A stretch of DNA of 64,000 nucleotides, taken from positions 665,266 through 729,265 of the forward strand of contig NZ_JNJA01000001.1 of assembly GCF_000702665.1 (NCBI RefSeq), in the 5' to 3' direction. A program made the position numbers and the translations under genes. This document shows positions 33,223 through 41,657 of this stretch, in pieces (the first letter of the stretch is position 1; each line of letters opens with the position of its first letter). The notes below the pieces were generated by a model that saw only the letters and a list, made by a program, of their open reading frames with translations, did not search any database and was not told the origin of the DNA. This DNA is from Solidesulfovibrio alcoholivorans DSM 5433. Its GTDB lineage: Bacteria > Desulfobacterota > Desulfovibrionia > Desulfovibrionales > Desulfovibrionaceae.

Positions 33223-34421
33223 AGCCACACCTCGATCCGGCCCGGCCGGAACACGCCCTCACCCGCACGGCCCTTCGCGCCTCGGGCAGGGCGGACATCC
33301 TGCTTTTCCTGCTCGTGTCCACCATCGCCTCCACGGCCGGCATCCAGGCCTGGCAGACGCTCATCAACAACTTCGCCGTGGATTCGGCCCACCTCGGGGC
33401 CGACGCCGTCGGCTTCGTCCAGTCCATCCGCGAGGTGCCGGGCTTTCTCTCCATGCTCGTCATCTACGTGCTGTTTGTCCTCAGCGAGCAGCGCGCCGCC
33501 TCGCTGTCCATCCTGGTGCTCGGCATCGGGCTTGCGGCCACGGGCTATTTCCCGAGCTTCTGGGGCCTCACGCTGACGACCCTCGTCATGTCCACGGGCT
33601 TTCACTACTACGAGCCCCTCAACCAGTCGCTCACCCTGCAGCAGTTCAACACCTTCGAGGCTCCGGTCGTCCTTTCGCGCGTGCGCGCCGTGGGGGCCCT
33701 GGCCAATATCGCCGTCGGCATCCTCATCTATTTCCTTTCCGACGCCATGGGCTACAAAGGCATGTTCGCCCTGGTCGGGGCCCTCGTCGCGGCCGTGGGC
33801 GTGTGGGGACTTTGCAAGAAGCCTTGCGAGACGCACGGCGCGCCCCAGAAAAAGAAGATGTACCTGCGTCGCAAATACTGGCTCTATTACGTGCTCACAT
33901 TCCTCGAGGGCTCGCGCCGCCAGATCTTCATCGTCTTCGCCGTGTTCCTGCTGGTCAAGAAATTCGACTATTCCATCCAGGCCATTTCCATCCTTTTCAT
34001 CATCAACAACGCCATCAACTACTTCCTCAACCCCTTGATCGGCCGGGCCATCAACCGTTTCGGCGAGCGCCAGCTGCTCACCGTCGAATACGCCGGCATG
34101 ATCCTCGTCTTCCTCACCTACGCCTACACCGATTCCCACATCGTGGCCGGCATCATGTACGTCCTCGATTTCCTCATCTTCAATTTTAACGTGGGCGTGC
34201 GCACCTACTACCAGAAGATCGCCGCGCCTGAAGACATGGCCTCGGGCATGGCCATGGGCTTCACCATCAACCACATCGCCGCCGTGGTCGTGCCCGTGCT
34301 CGGCGGCGTGCTGTGGATGGTCGATTACAAGATTCCGTTCTTCATCGGCGTGGGCCTCGGCGCCGTCTCCCTGGCGCTCACCCAGTGCATCCGCATCCCG
34401 GCCAAACCTGCCGCGAGATGA
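33219..34421 (+). CDS. major facilitator superfamily transporter
   Basis: 400 residues, about eleven or twelve hydrophobic helices with a central cytoplasmic loop rich in Lys and Arg (near 205-220). The GTG start overlaps the asnB stop, which indicates translational coupling. The substrate is not evident; the context suggests export of a glycan or small-molecule product. The inverted dispersed repeat at 34434-34480 follows the stop and may terminate the operon. Confidence 0.82.
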   Translation: MKPHLDPARPEHALTRTALRASGRADILLFLLVSTIASTAGIQAWQTLINNFAVDSAHLGADAVGFVQSIREVPGFLSMLVIYVLFVLSEQRAASLSILVLGIGLAATGYFPSFWGLTLTTLVMSTGFHYYEPLNQSLTLQQFNTFEAPVVLSRVRAVGALANIAVGILIYFLSDAMGYKGMFALVGALVAAVGVWGLCKKPCETHGAPQKKKMYLRRKYWLYYVLTFLEGSRRQIFIVFAVFLLVKKFDYSIQAISILFIINNAINYFLNPLIGRAINRFGERQLLTVEYAGMILVFLTYAYTDSHIVAGIMYVLDFLIFNFNVGVRTYYQKIAAPEDMASGMAMGFTINHIAAVVVPVLGGVLWMVDYKIPFFIGVGLGAVSLALTQCIRIPAKPAAR

Positions 34422-34433
34422 TTGGGGGGAGAC

Positions 34434-34480
34434 GCCTCCGGCGGCCAGGAGGGGCCGGGGGCCCCTCCTGGACCACCCCG
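34434..34480 (-). repeat. dispersed palindromic repeat, copy C (inverted)
   Basis: Reverse-complement match to copies A and B: GCCTCCGGCGGCCAGGAGG followed by the CCCCTCCTGGACCACCCC arm. It lies 12 bases after the MFS gene stop, consistent with a terminator role. Confidence 0.75.
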
Positions 34481-34579
34481 TATGGTGCGCCGTGCCCTTA
34501 GGCCGGTTCGCGTGGAAGAGGCCTAAGGGACGCCGGAGACGTGTCCGATAGGCGGGTAGAGACTCCGCGGGAGGATGCC

Positions 34580-35467
34580 ATGGCGGGCGCGCGCACGGGC
34601 TGGGTTCCGGCCCTGGAGCGGCTGGGGCTGCTCAAATATATCCTGGCAACGCTTTTTACCGGCCTCGCCTTCGTGCTGACCGCCGGGGCCTACTACTACG
34701 AAGAGCTTTCGCGCAGGCCGCCGCGCCTGCCCGCGCCGCCGGCCGCGCTTTTGGCCGCGCCCGTGCCGCCGCAGGCGTTTGCCCTGCGCGCCCCGGTTTC
34801 GCGCGCCGTGCGCTTTGCCGCTGCGCCCGAGGCTCCGGCCGGTTTCTCCTTCTACGACATCGGTTCCGGCGAGACGCCGCGCTCCCTGGCGGACAAGCTC
34901 GGCCGCAAGCGCTTCCGCGTCGGCCGCGACCGGGGCGAGTCCTGCGATTTCGCCCGGCCCCTGGCCCTGCCGGCCGCCGGGAGCGGGGCCGTGGCGGACT
35001 ATATCCGCGAGCGCAGTCGGCAGTGCTGCGCCCTGGCGACGACCCTGCCCGGGCAGCTCGCCACCTACGCCTTTTCCCGCGACGCCGCCGGCGGCACGGA
35101 TGCGGCCGGCCCCATCGCCGGCACGGCCGTCTTTTCCGGCGTCGGCGCGGGCCTGCTCACCATGAGCCTGCGCTTTACGGGCAATGCCGACGGCTACCAG
35201 GCGGCCATGACCAGACATTTGAGCGAACGCTTCGGGCCGCCGGCGGCCTCGGGCGCGGCGGGCGCGGCCTGGGCCCGCGACGGCGGCCTCGTGACCATGG
35301 CGCGAAAGGGCGCGACTCTGGCCGTGACGGCGTATTTCGCGGCCAACATCGAGCGCCACGCCGCCGCGGCGGTCAAGCTGGCCGGGCGGCCCGCGCCGCA
35401 CGAGCCCGATGCGCCCGCGGCGCGGCGTCTGGCCCTGGCGGGACACGCGCAGGAGCGCATGCCGTAA
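34580..35467 (+). CDS. membrane-anchored hypothetical protein
   Basis: 295 residues. One transmembrane helix near residues 15-35 (Tyr-Ile-Leu-Ala-Thr-Leu-Phe-Thr-Gly-Leu) comes before a Pro/Ala-rich linker and a periplasmic domain of about 210 residues with two adjacent Cys (Arg-Gln-Cys-Cys-Ala-Leu). No family recognised. ATG at 34580 is preferred to the one at 34541 because a GGGAGG site lies 6 bases upstream. It stands alone between the glycan operon and the convergent response-regulator pair. Confidence 0.65.
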   Translation: MAGARTGWVPALERLGLLKYILATLFTGLAFVLTAGAYYYEELSRRPPRLPAPPAALLAAPVPPQAFALRAPVSRAVRFAAAPEAPAGFSFYDIGSGETPRSLADKLGRKRFRVGRDRGESCDFARPLALPAAGSGAVADYIRERSRQCCALATTLPGQLATYAFSRDAAGGTDAAGPIAGTAVFSGVGAGLLTMSLRFTGNADGYQAAMTRHLSERFGPPAASGAAGAAWARDGGLVTMARKGATLAVTAYFAANIERHAAAAVKLAGRPAPHEPDAPAARRLALAGHAQERMP

Positions 35468-35494
35468 GGGTAGGGAAGCGGAAAAGGACGGCGG

Positions 35495-36133
35495 TTACGG
35501 CGAGAGCCGCACCCAGCCGAGCAGGTTGCCGGACGCGTCTTCGCAGGGCGTGTCCCCGGCCTGGGGAAAGGCCGGCCGGCCCGGGAAGGCTTCGCTGAAA
35601 AGCTCGCCCGCGATGCTGTTGTCGGGATGGGAAAAAAGCACGCGGCCCTCGGGATCGACCACGACCAGCGGCGCGGCGCAGGCCGTCGCCACGGCGAAAA
35701 GCAGGCTGCGGTAGAGCGCGGCCACGGCGTCCGTAGGGCAGGGCCGCTCGCGCTGGCGGCGCGTGATGGCCATTTCGAGGTTGGCCTTGAGGTCCAGGAG
35801 CTTGACCGGCTTTTGGATGTAGCCCGCCGCGCCGGTCGCGGCCACGCGGTCCATGATGTCGCGGTCCATGGCCGCCGTGAGGAAGATCACCGGCGCGCCC
35901 ACGGATTCGATGATCGCCTTGGCCGCCGCCACGCCGTCCATGGCCCCGGCCAGGTTGATGTCCATGAGCACCACGTCCGGGGCGTGCAGCGCGGCCCCGG
36001 TCACGGCGTCCTCGCCGGTTTCGATCACGGCGCACACGCCGTAGCCCAGGCGGGCCAGGATCTTGGCCGCGATCCGGGCCGAGAGCGGGTCGTCCTCGAC
36101 GATGAGCACCCTGCGGCGGACCGCGTCATCCAT
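35495..36133 (-). CDS. response regulator with C-terminal PAS-like sensor region
   Basis: 212 residues. The receiver domain (1-125) has the acidic pair Glu-Asp-Asp near 13-15, phospho-acceptor D58 (Leu-Met-Asp-Ile-Asn), a conserved Thr in Leu-Thr-Ala-Ala and Lys in Gln-Lys-Pro. The C-terminal 75 residues look like part of a PAS domain (Ala-Pro-Leu-Val-Val-Val-Asp-Pro-Glu-Gly-Arg-Val-Leu) and there is no DNA-binding domain. It is 14 bases from the next response regulator, so they are co-transcribed. Confidence 0.85.
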   Translation of the reverse strand: MDDAVRRRVLIVEDDPLSARIAAKILARLGYGVCAVIETGEDAVTGAALHAPDVVLMDINLAGAMDGVAAAKAIIESVGAPVIFLTAAMDRDIMDRVAATGAAGYIQKPVKLLDLKANLEMAITRRQRERPCPTDAVAALYRSLLFAVATACAAPLVVVDPEGRVLFSHPDNSIAGELFSEAFPGRPAFPQAGDTPCEDASGNLLGWVRLSP

Positions 36134-36147
36134 GGCGGCGTCCGGAA

Positions 36148-36543
36148 TCAGCTTTTTTCGGAAAGCTGGATTTTTTTGTGGGCGTCCTGGATCTTGTAGT
36201 ACAGGTCGTCCATTTCCGCCGGCTTCATGAGGTAGTCGAAGGCCCCTTGCTCCATGCCGCGTATGGCCACGTCCACGTTGGCGTGGCCGGTCAGCATGAT
36301 GACCTCCACCCGGGGATGGGCCTGCTTGATGCGCGAAAGCGTTTCCATGCCGTCCATGCCCGGCATCTTGACGTCCAGCAGGACGACGTCGATGGGGTTG
36401 GCCGCCAGGGTTTCCAGGGCTTGTTCCCCGCTGTTCGCCGTCAGCACCGAAAGCCCCCTGCGCGACAGCCGCTTGCGCAGCGTGTCCACGTAGCTTTCCT
36501 CGTCATCGACCAGAAGCACCCGCACCGCTGCTGCCTCGCTCAC
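36148..36543 (-). CDS. single-domain response regulator (NtrC-receiver type)
   Basis: 131 residues, receiver domain only: Asp-Asp-Glu at 13-15, phospho-acceptor D57 (Leu-Leu-Asp-Val-Lys-Met-Pro-Gly-Met-Asp-Gly), Thr in Met-Leu-Thr-Gly-His, Lys in Met-Lys-Pro. The Gly-Ala-Phe-Asp-Tyr-Leu-Met-Lys-Pro pattern is shared with NtrC-type receivers. It probably relays phosphate to, or competes with, the adjacent regulator. No cognate kinase is adjacent. Confidence 0.88.
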   Translation of the reverse strand: MSEAAAVRVLLVDDEESYVDTLRKRLSRRGLSVLTANSGEQALETLAANPIDVVLLDVKMPGMDGMETLSRIKQAHPRVEVIMLTGHANVDVAIRGMEQGAFDYLMKPAEMDDLYYKIQDAHKKIQLSEKS

Positions 36544-36700
36544 GAATATCCCTCCGCTTGGACGTGCCGACGATGCCGTTTCATAGCCGCGCGTCCGCCG
36601 AAAAGCAACCGCGCCCGGTCCCGCTCCCGGCCGCCGCCGCTATTGACGCCGTTTCCCGCCGGCTTGATAGTGGCTGCCATTCCACGATCCGGGAGTCCCC

Positions 36701-37501
36701 ATGCACGACCTCGACCTCTCCGCCCTTGGCGGCATCGCCCGGCTGGCCGGCCAGGCGATCCTGGACATCGCCCGTTCCGGCTTTGCCGTCACGGAAAAGG
36801 AGGACCAATCGCCCGTGACCGCGGCGGACACGGCGTCAAGCGGCATCATCCTGGCCGGGCTCGCCCAGGTCTTTCCCGGCCTGCCGGTCGTGTGCGAGGA
36901 AACCGAGGATGCGCCCTATGCCGCGCGGCGCACTTGGAAGCGCTTTTTCCTGGTCGATCCCCTGGACGGCACCAAGGAGTTCATCCGGCGTACGGACGAG
37001 TACTGCGTCCTGATCGCCCTGATCGAGAAGGGTTCTCCCGTGTACGGCGTGGTGTACGCCCCGGCCACGGACACGCTTTTCTGCGGTGGCCCGGGCATCC
37101 CCTCCGTGCGCCGCGTGGCCGGCGGCCCGGCCGAGCCGATCCGCGCCGTGCCGCCCGCGCCCGGCGAGGAGATTTGCGTCATGGCCAGCCGCTCCCATCC
37201 CGACCCGGGACTGGCCGCGTATTTGCGCCGCTTTCCCGCCGTGCGCCAGACCAGCCGGGGCAGCGCCCTCAAGCTCGCCGCCCTGGCCATGGGCGCGTGC
37301 CATCTCTATCCCCGTCTGGGGCCGACCATGGAATGGGACATCGCCGCCGGCCATGCGCTGCTTCTCGGCGCGGGCGGGGAACTGACCGCCTATGACGGCT
37401 CGCCTTTTCTCTACAACAAGCCCGATCTGCGAAACGGTCCCTTTGTCGCGCGTTCGTTTCCCGGCGAGACGATCGACGGCGTTTCAATTCTCAACGTCTA
37501 G
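36701..37501 (+). CDS. cysQ: 3'(2'),5'-bisphosphate nucleotidase CysQ
   Basis: 266 residues. Inositol-monophosphatase-family motifs: Glu-Glu-Thr-Glu-Asp in the first metal site, Asp-Pro-Leu-Asp-Gly-Thr-Lys-Glu-Phe as motif A, and Glu-Trp-Asp-Ile-Ala-Ala-Gly-His as motif B. The order matches CysQ, which removes the 3' phosphate from PAP and PAPS using Mg2+. In a sulfate reducer it would clear PAP made by other reactions. GGGAG lies 5 bases before the ATG. Monocistronic, convergent with the next gene. Confidence 0.92.
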   Translation: MHDLDLSALGGIARLAGQAILDIARSGFAVTEKEDQSPVTAADTASSGIILAGLAQVFPGLPVVCEETEDAPYAARRTWKRFFLVDPLDGTKEFIRRTDEYCVLIALIEKGSPVYGVVYAPATDTLFCGGPGIPSVRRVAGGPAEPIRAVPPAPGEEICVMASRSHPDPGLAAYLRRFPAVRQTSRGSALKLAALAMGACHLYPRLGPTMEWDIAAGHALLLGAGGELTAYDGSPFLYNKPDLRNGPFVARSFPGETIDGVSILNV

Positions 37502-37516
37502 CGGCAGAACGCAGTC

Positions 37517-38560
37517 TTACGCCGCCGGTTCCTCGTGGCTCAGGCAATGCACCGTGCCGAGGCCCCAGACGAGGTCCACGGCGTGGACGCCGACCACTTC
37601 GCGCCCGGGGAAGGCCTCGGCCAGGATGCCGAGGGCCAGCCGGTCGCTCGGGTCGTTGAAGGTGGGCACGAGCACGACGCGCTCGGCGATGAGGAAATTG
37701 GCGTAGCTGGCCGGCAGGCGCTGGCCGCGAAAGTGGAGCGGGCGCGGCATGGGCAGGTCCACGACCGTGAGCCTGCCGCCGTCCGCCAGGCGCGCGCCCA
37801 GAAGGCGCTCGCGGTTTTCGGCCAGGGGCCTGTGGTTGGCGTCGGCCGGGTCGTCCTCGCGGCAGAGCACGACCGTGTCGCGGGAGACGAAGCGGCACAA
37901 ATCGTCCACGTGGCCGTGGGTGTCGTCGCCGGCGATGCCGCGCCCGAGCCAGAGCACGTTTTTCGTGCCGAGGTAGTTGCGGAACACCGTCTCGTAGTCC
38001 CCGCGCGAAAACCCGGGATTGCGCACCTGCACGGCCGCGTCCAGCAGGCATTCCTCGGTGGTGAGCACGTCCCCCGCGCCGTTGCCGTCCATGGCCCCGC
38101 CTTCGAGGACCACGTGCCGGCCGTGATGCAGGGCCGGCACGACCTCCATGCCGCGCTGTCGGCACACGGCCGGCCCCACGGCGTTGTCCAGGGCATGGTC
38201 CGGGTACTTGGCCCAGCCCGTGAACGCGCAGTCCACGGCCACGATGCCCCCTCCCTCGCGCACGAAAAAGGGCATGAAATCCCGGGTCCAGCCCCGGTCC
38301 ATGGGCGCGGTGAAAAAGGCGATGCGCCCCATGTCCGCGCCGACGTCGCGCAGCACGCGCCGTGCGGCGGCCTCCTGGCGCGCGTCGCGCACGAGCAGGC
38401 GCACCGTTTCGCCTGCGCGCGAGAGCGCACGCAGCATTTCGCCGTACACCCAGGCGATGGGCGCGAACTTGCCCGGCCAGTCCGAGGCGTTGCCCGGCCA
38501 TGCCAGCCATACCGCCGCATGCCGGTCGAATTCCGCCGGCCAGATGAAGTTACGATCCAT
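37517..38560 (-). CDS. aguA: agmatine deiminase / peptidyl-arginine-deiminase family enzyme
   Basis: 347 residues. Family landmarks: Trp-Leu-Ala-Trp-Pro near the N-terminus, Asp-Arg-Gly-Trp-Thr-Arg-Asp-Phe, Leu-Glu-Gly-Gly-Ala-Met-Asp-Gly-Asn-Gly, Asp-Asp-Thr-His-Gly-His-Val-Asp-Asp and the C-terminal nucleophile Cys in Leu-Gly-Thr-Val-His-Cys-Leu-Ser. These fit an enzyme that converts agmatine to N-carbamoylputrescine. A partner carbamoylputrescine amidohydrolase gene is not adjacent. The start at 38560 is preceded by AAAGGA; a long in-frame upstream extension has no coding character. Confidence 0.85.
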   Translation of the reverse strand: MDRNFIWPAEFDRHAAVWLAWPGNASDWPGKFAPIAWVYGEMLRALSRAGETVRLLVRDARQEAAARRVLRDVGADMGRIAFFTAPMDRGWTRDFMPFFVREGGGIVAVDCAFTGWAKYPDHALDNAVGPAVCRQRGMEVVPALHHGRHVVLEGGAMDGNGAGDVLTTEECLLDAAVQVRNPGFSRGDYETVFRNYLGTKNVLWLGRGIAGDDTHGHVDDLCRFVSRDTVVLCREDDPADANHRPLAENRERLLGARLADGGRLTVVDLPMPRPLHFRGQRLPASYANFLIAERVVLVPTFNDPSDRLALGILAEAFPGREVVGVHAVDLVWGLGTVHCLSHEEPAA

Positions 38561-38581
38561 GGCGTCCTTTGCGGGAGGAGC

Positions 38582-38623
38582 GGGGGAGGGAACCTTTTGT
38601 TGCAAAACAAGGTTTCCTCCCCC
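38582..38623. repeat. 42-bp inverted repeat
   Basis: Arms GGGGGAGGGAACCTTTTGTT and AAAACAAGGTTTCCTCCCCC match almost perfectly around GC. It lies 22 bases before the agmatine deiminase start, in the gap of about 300 bases before the divergent CCG-domain gene. It could be an attenuator, an operator or a mobile palindrome. Nothing else is evident in the gap. Confidence 0.55.
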
Positions 38624-38858
38624 GAACCCCCTCCTTCCCAAAAAACTCTTAAAGGGGTGGAGTGGGGCGCAGCCGCCTGTATGGTGCGCCCGTCCTTGCG
38701 GGCAGGAGTAGGGCAGGCGGGGGGGAAGGGCAAGGGGGAAGTGGTGGGGGCCGGCCCGCTCCTTGCCGACGGCGACGGACGCGGCTAAAGGGGGCAGCGG
38801 ACGGGAAGGTTCGCGGTTGCGAACCGGCTTTCCGGCAAAGAAGCGCAAGGAGACGGGC

Positions 38859-39710
38859 ATGAGCGAAAAAACGGAAAAACCCGGGCAGGCCGACTGGGTG
38901 GCCAAGGCGGCCGCCGGCCGCAGCCTCGACGCGCAGATCGCCGCCGTGCGCGAGCAGGGCAATCACGGCGCGCCGTCCCTGCTGCGGGCCATGGCCCTGG
39001 GGGCAAACGGCGTGGGCCGGCCGGCGGTTGCGGCGCGAAACGCCCTCGTCTTCGGCTGCTACCGTCCGTTCAGCACGCCGTACATCGTGCGCGACGCCGT
39101 GGCGTTGCTGACGCGGCTCGGCGTCGATTTCACCTGGCTCGAAAAGGAATACTGCTGCGGCCTGCCCCTGCTCCATCAGGCCGGAAGGGAGCGGTCGGAC
39201 GAGGTCATGGACGTGGCCCGGGAGTCGGTCCGGGCCAACCGGGACATGGCCGGGGAAAAGGGCGCGGACACGCTCGTCTACTGCTGCGCCGGCTGCGCCC
39301 ATGCCGCCAAGGGGGCCTTGCCCGACGAGGCCCCCCGGCACGCCTACCTCCTCGATACGCTCCTCGACGCCCTGGTGGGCCGGCCGCTGCGGCTCGCGCC
39401 CCGGCGCGTCGCCTATTTCGAGGGCTGCCATACCTCCTACCGCAAGCCGTTTCCCGCCTCCGGCCTGGACTGGCCGCGTTATCGCGCGTTCCTCGACGGC
39501 GTGGCGGGCCTTACGGTGCAGGATGTTGCCGGGAACCTGTGCTGCAAGGTCGCGGCGGAGAAGATCGTGGCCTGGGTCGCGTCGCAGGGCCTGGACACCC
39601 TGGTCTGCGCCTGCTCCGGCTGCAACGTCGCCCTGCGCCAGGCCGGGGCCGGCCGCATCCGGGTCATGAGCTACCCGGAACTCCTCGTCGAGGCGGTGGG
39701 GGAAGTCTAA
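38859..39710 (+). CDS. CCG-domain (HdrB/GlpC-like) iron-sulfur protein
   Basis: 283 residues with two cysteine-rich CCG modules: Phe-Gly-Cys-Tyr ... Glu-Tyr-Cys-Cys-Gly-Leu-Pro ... Tyr-Cys-Cys-Ala-Gly-Cys, and Phe-Glu-Gly-Cys-His ... Asn-Leu-Cys-Cys-Lys ... Cys-Ala-Cys-Ser-Gly-Cys. Such modules bind noncubane 4Fe-4S clusters in HdrB or act in lactate and glycerol-3-phosphate dehydrogenases. No ferredoxin-type CxxCxxC cluster is present, so it must receive electrons from a partner encoded elsewhere. The start has AAGGAG 6 bases upstream. Confidence 0.82.
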   Translation: MSEKTEKPGQADWVAKAAAGRSLDAQIAAVREQGNHGAPSLLRAMALGANGVGRPAVAARNALVFGCYRPFSTPYIVRDAVALLTRLGVDFTWLEKEYCCGLPLLHQAGRERSDEVMDVARESVRANRDMAGEKGADTLVYCCAGCAHAAKGALPDEAPRHAYLLDTLLDALVGRPLRLAPRRVAYFEGCHTSYRKPFPASGLDWPRYRAFLDGVAGLTVQDVAGNLCCKVAAEKIVAWVASQGLDTLVCACSGCNVALRQAGAGRIRVMSYPELLVEAVGEV

Positions 39711-40684
39711 ACTTGCCGGCAGACGTAGAGCACGAGCCCGGCGACGGCCAGGGCGATGCCGGCCGCGCCCAGGATGCCGGGCCAGGGGCCGGCCAGGAGC
39801 AGGGTTTCGCCCAGAAGCGAAAACACCACCTCCAGGGACTGGGTGGCGTCGGTCGCGGCCAGCTCGTAGGCGCTTTTGGCCAGGCTTCTGGCGCGCAGGA
39901 AAAGCGTGGTGGCGACCACGCCCGAAAAAAGCGCCACCAGCGCCGTCTGCACGATCTGGCCCGTGGCGGGCGGCGGGGGTTGCGTAAAGGCGACGAGCGC
40001 GATCCAGAAAGGGATCGAGCCGATGGTCAAAAGCAGCGTCGGCGCGCGCCCGGCGTCCAGGGCGGGCTGGTCGATGCGCGGAATGCGGGCGAGAAGGCCT
40101 TTTCCCCTCCCGCCGCCGTGGCGGGCCTCCCAGACCAACTGGTTGCCGAGCGGATAGGCGAAGGCGGCCACGAGCACCGCGGCCACGCCCCACAGGCTGC
40201 CCACGTCGGCGGCGCTTCGGGCCTGTTCCAGGTTGACCAGCACGATGCCCGCGAAAATGAGCGCCGTGAAAACGAGCCCCTTGGCCGGCACCCGCCGCCC
40301 GAGCAGGGCCAGCACCACGGGCGAGCACAGGATCGTTACCTGCCAGGTGGTGGCCACCACCCAGCCCGGGGAGAAAACCGACGCCAGCGTCACCCCGGCG
40401 TAGAACACGCCGAAGCCGACCGACCCGGCCAGGGTCCAGAAAAGGGGATGCGCGGCGAAAAGCGCGAGCGTGTCCCGCAGGCCGCGTACGCCCCCGGAAG
40501 CCAGCGTCCAGGCGACGAGGATCGGCAGCATGAAGGCGTAGCGCAGGCTGGCCGACCAGACCCAGGGGCCGCCGTCCAGACTCATCGCCCGGTTGAGCAC
40601 GAAGGTGCTGGAAAAAAACAGGGCGGCCATGGCCCCCAGGATGAGCAGGCGGGCCACGAAACGCGCCTTCGGATCGTGCGCCAT
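39707..40684 (-). CDS. EamA/EmrE-like multidrug-type membrane transporter
   Basis: 325 residues with about ten transmembrane helices and two related halves, fitting the multidrug-resistance efflux transporter family of the DMT superfamily (Leu-Gly-Ala-Met-Ala-Ala-Leu-Phe-Phe-Ser-Ser-Thr-Phe at the start). The ATG at 40684 lacks a good ribosome-binding site, so the exact start is uncertain. It ends 4 bases inside the convergent CCG-domain gene. Substrate unknown. Confidence 0.75.
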   Translation of the reverse strand: MAHDPKARFVARLLILGAMAALFFSSTFVLNRAMSLDGGPWVWSASLRYAFMLPILVAWTLASGGVRGLRDTLALFAAHPLFWTLAGSVGFGVFYAGVTLASVFSPGWVVATTWQVTILCSPVVLALLGRRVPAKGLVFTALIFAGIVLVNLEQARSAADVGSLWGVAAVLVAAFAYPLGNQLVWEARHGGGRGKGLLARIPRIDQPALDAGRAPTLLLTIGSIPFWIALVAFTQPPPPATGQIVQTALVALFSGVVATTLFLRARSLAKSAYELAATDATQSLEVVFSLLGETLLLAGPWPGILGAAGIALAVAGLVLYVCRQV

Positions 40685-40695
40685 ACAGGAGGGGA

Positions 40696-41253
40696 TCAGG
40701 CCAGCCCGGTTTCGGCGGCGACCCCGGCGATGGCCGCGATGGCGATGGTCAGGAATTCGTCCAGGGAAAGCCCCGCCTTTTCGCATTCCAGGATGTTGGC
40801 GCGGCGGACGTTTGCGGCAAAGGCCTTGTCCTTCATCTTTTTCTTGATGCTTTTCGGGGCCATGCCGTTCATGCGGTCGGGGCGCACCAGGGCGGCGGCG
40901 CTGATGATGCCGGTGACGGATTCGGCGGCGCGCAGGGCGAAGTCGAAGGCGCTTTGCGGGGCCACACCCGTGTGCTCGTCGTTGTGGGCGGCGATGGCGT
41001 AGAGCGCTTCCTCGGGCAGCGCCCCCTCGGGCAGGGCCTCGCGCAGGGCCAGGCCGTGCCGGGCAGGCTCGGCGGCGGTGCGCGGATAATCCAGATCGTG
41101 GACGAGGCCGGTTATGCCCCAAAGCTCCGGATCGTGCCCCAGGCGTTCGGCCAGGGCGCGCATGACGGCCTCGGTCTGGCGGCCGTGGGCCAGGAGCCCG
41201 GGATTGGGGTGTTCGGCTGAAACCAGGGCCAGGGCGGATGCGCGGTCGATCAT
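40696..41253 (-). CDS. HD-domain hydrolase
   Basis: 185 residues. Metal-binding motifs: His in Ala-His-Gly-Arg-Gln, the His-Asp pair in Leu-Val-His-Asp-Leu-Asp-Tyr-Pro, and a later His in Ala-Ile-Ala-Ala-His-Asn. This is the small HD phosphohydrolase type (HDIG-related) that acts on nucleotides. The ATG overlaps the upstream small gene by 4 bases and the stop lies 11 bases from the transporter start, so the three form an operon. Confidence 0.85.
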   Translation of the reverse strand: MIDRASALALVSAEHPNPGLLAHGRQTEAVMRALAERLGHDPELWGITGLVHDLDYPRTAAEPARHGLALREALPEGALPEEALYAIAAHNDEHTGVAPQSAFDFALRAAESVTGIISAAALVRPDRMNGMAPKSIKKKMKDKAFAANVRRANILECEKAGLSLDEFLTIAIAAIAGVAAETGLA

Positions 41254-41510
41254 GAGGCGTCCTTGTCGGGTGCGGGCGGCAGGAGGGCGTCGAGGTCGGC
41301 GCGGATGTCCCGGGCCACGCGTTCGGCATAGGCCAGGGCGACGCGTTTGGCGTCCTCCAGGTTGGGAATCTTGTCCTTGAGCGAGCGTTTGCCGACCTGC
41401 ACCTTCCAGCCCGGCGCGCCCATTTTCTCGTGGACCACGACCACGAGCAGGGCCCGGCCGAGGTTCAGGTAATGGGTGCTCTCGTCGTGTTTGGTCCATT
41501 CGGGAGCCAT
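41250..41510 (-). CDS. small hypothetical protein
   Basis: 86 residues from ATG 41510, which has an AGGAGGTGCC leader. It contains a beta-rich core (Ala-Leu-Leu-Val-Val-Val-Val) and a charged helix. No recognised domain. It is coupled to the HD-domain gene by an ATGA overlap. Confidence 0.65.
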   Translation of the reverse strand: MAPEWTKHDESTHYLNLGRALLVVVVHEKMGAPGWKVQVGKRSLKDKIPNLEDAKRVALAYAERVARDIRADLDALLPPAPDKDAS

Positions 41511-41657
41511 GGCACCTCCTGGGGAAACAGGCCGTACGCACAACATGCTAGCACGTTGCGTGGCGGGCGTCCCTCAAAAAATTCGCGGATTTTTCCAGGG
41601 AAGAGGCGCCGTGACAGCGCGCCGCCCGGGCGTATTGAAAAGGGGCCCCCAACGGCG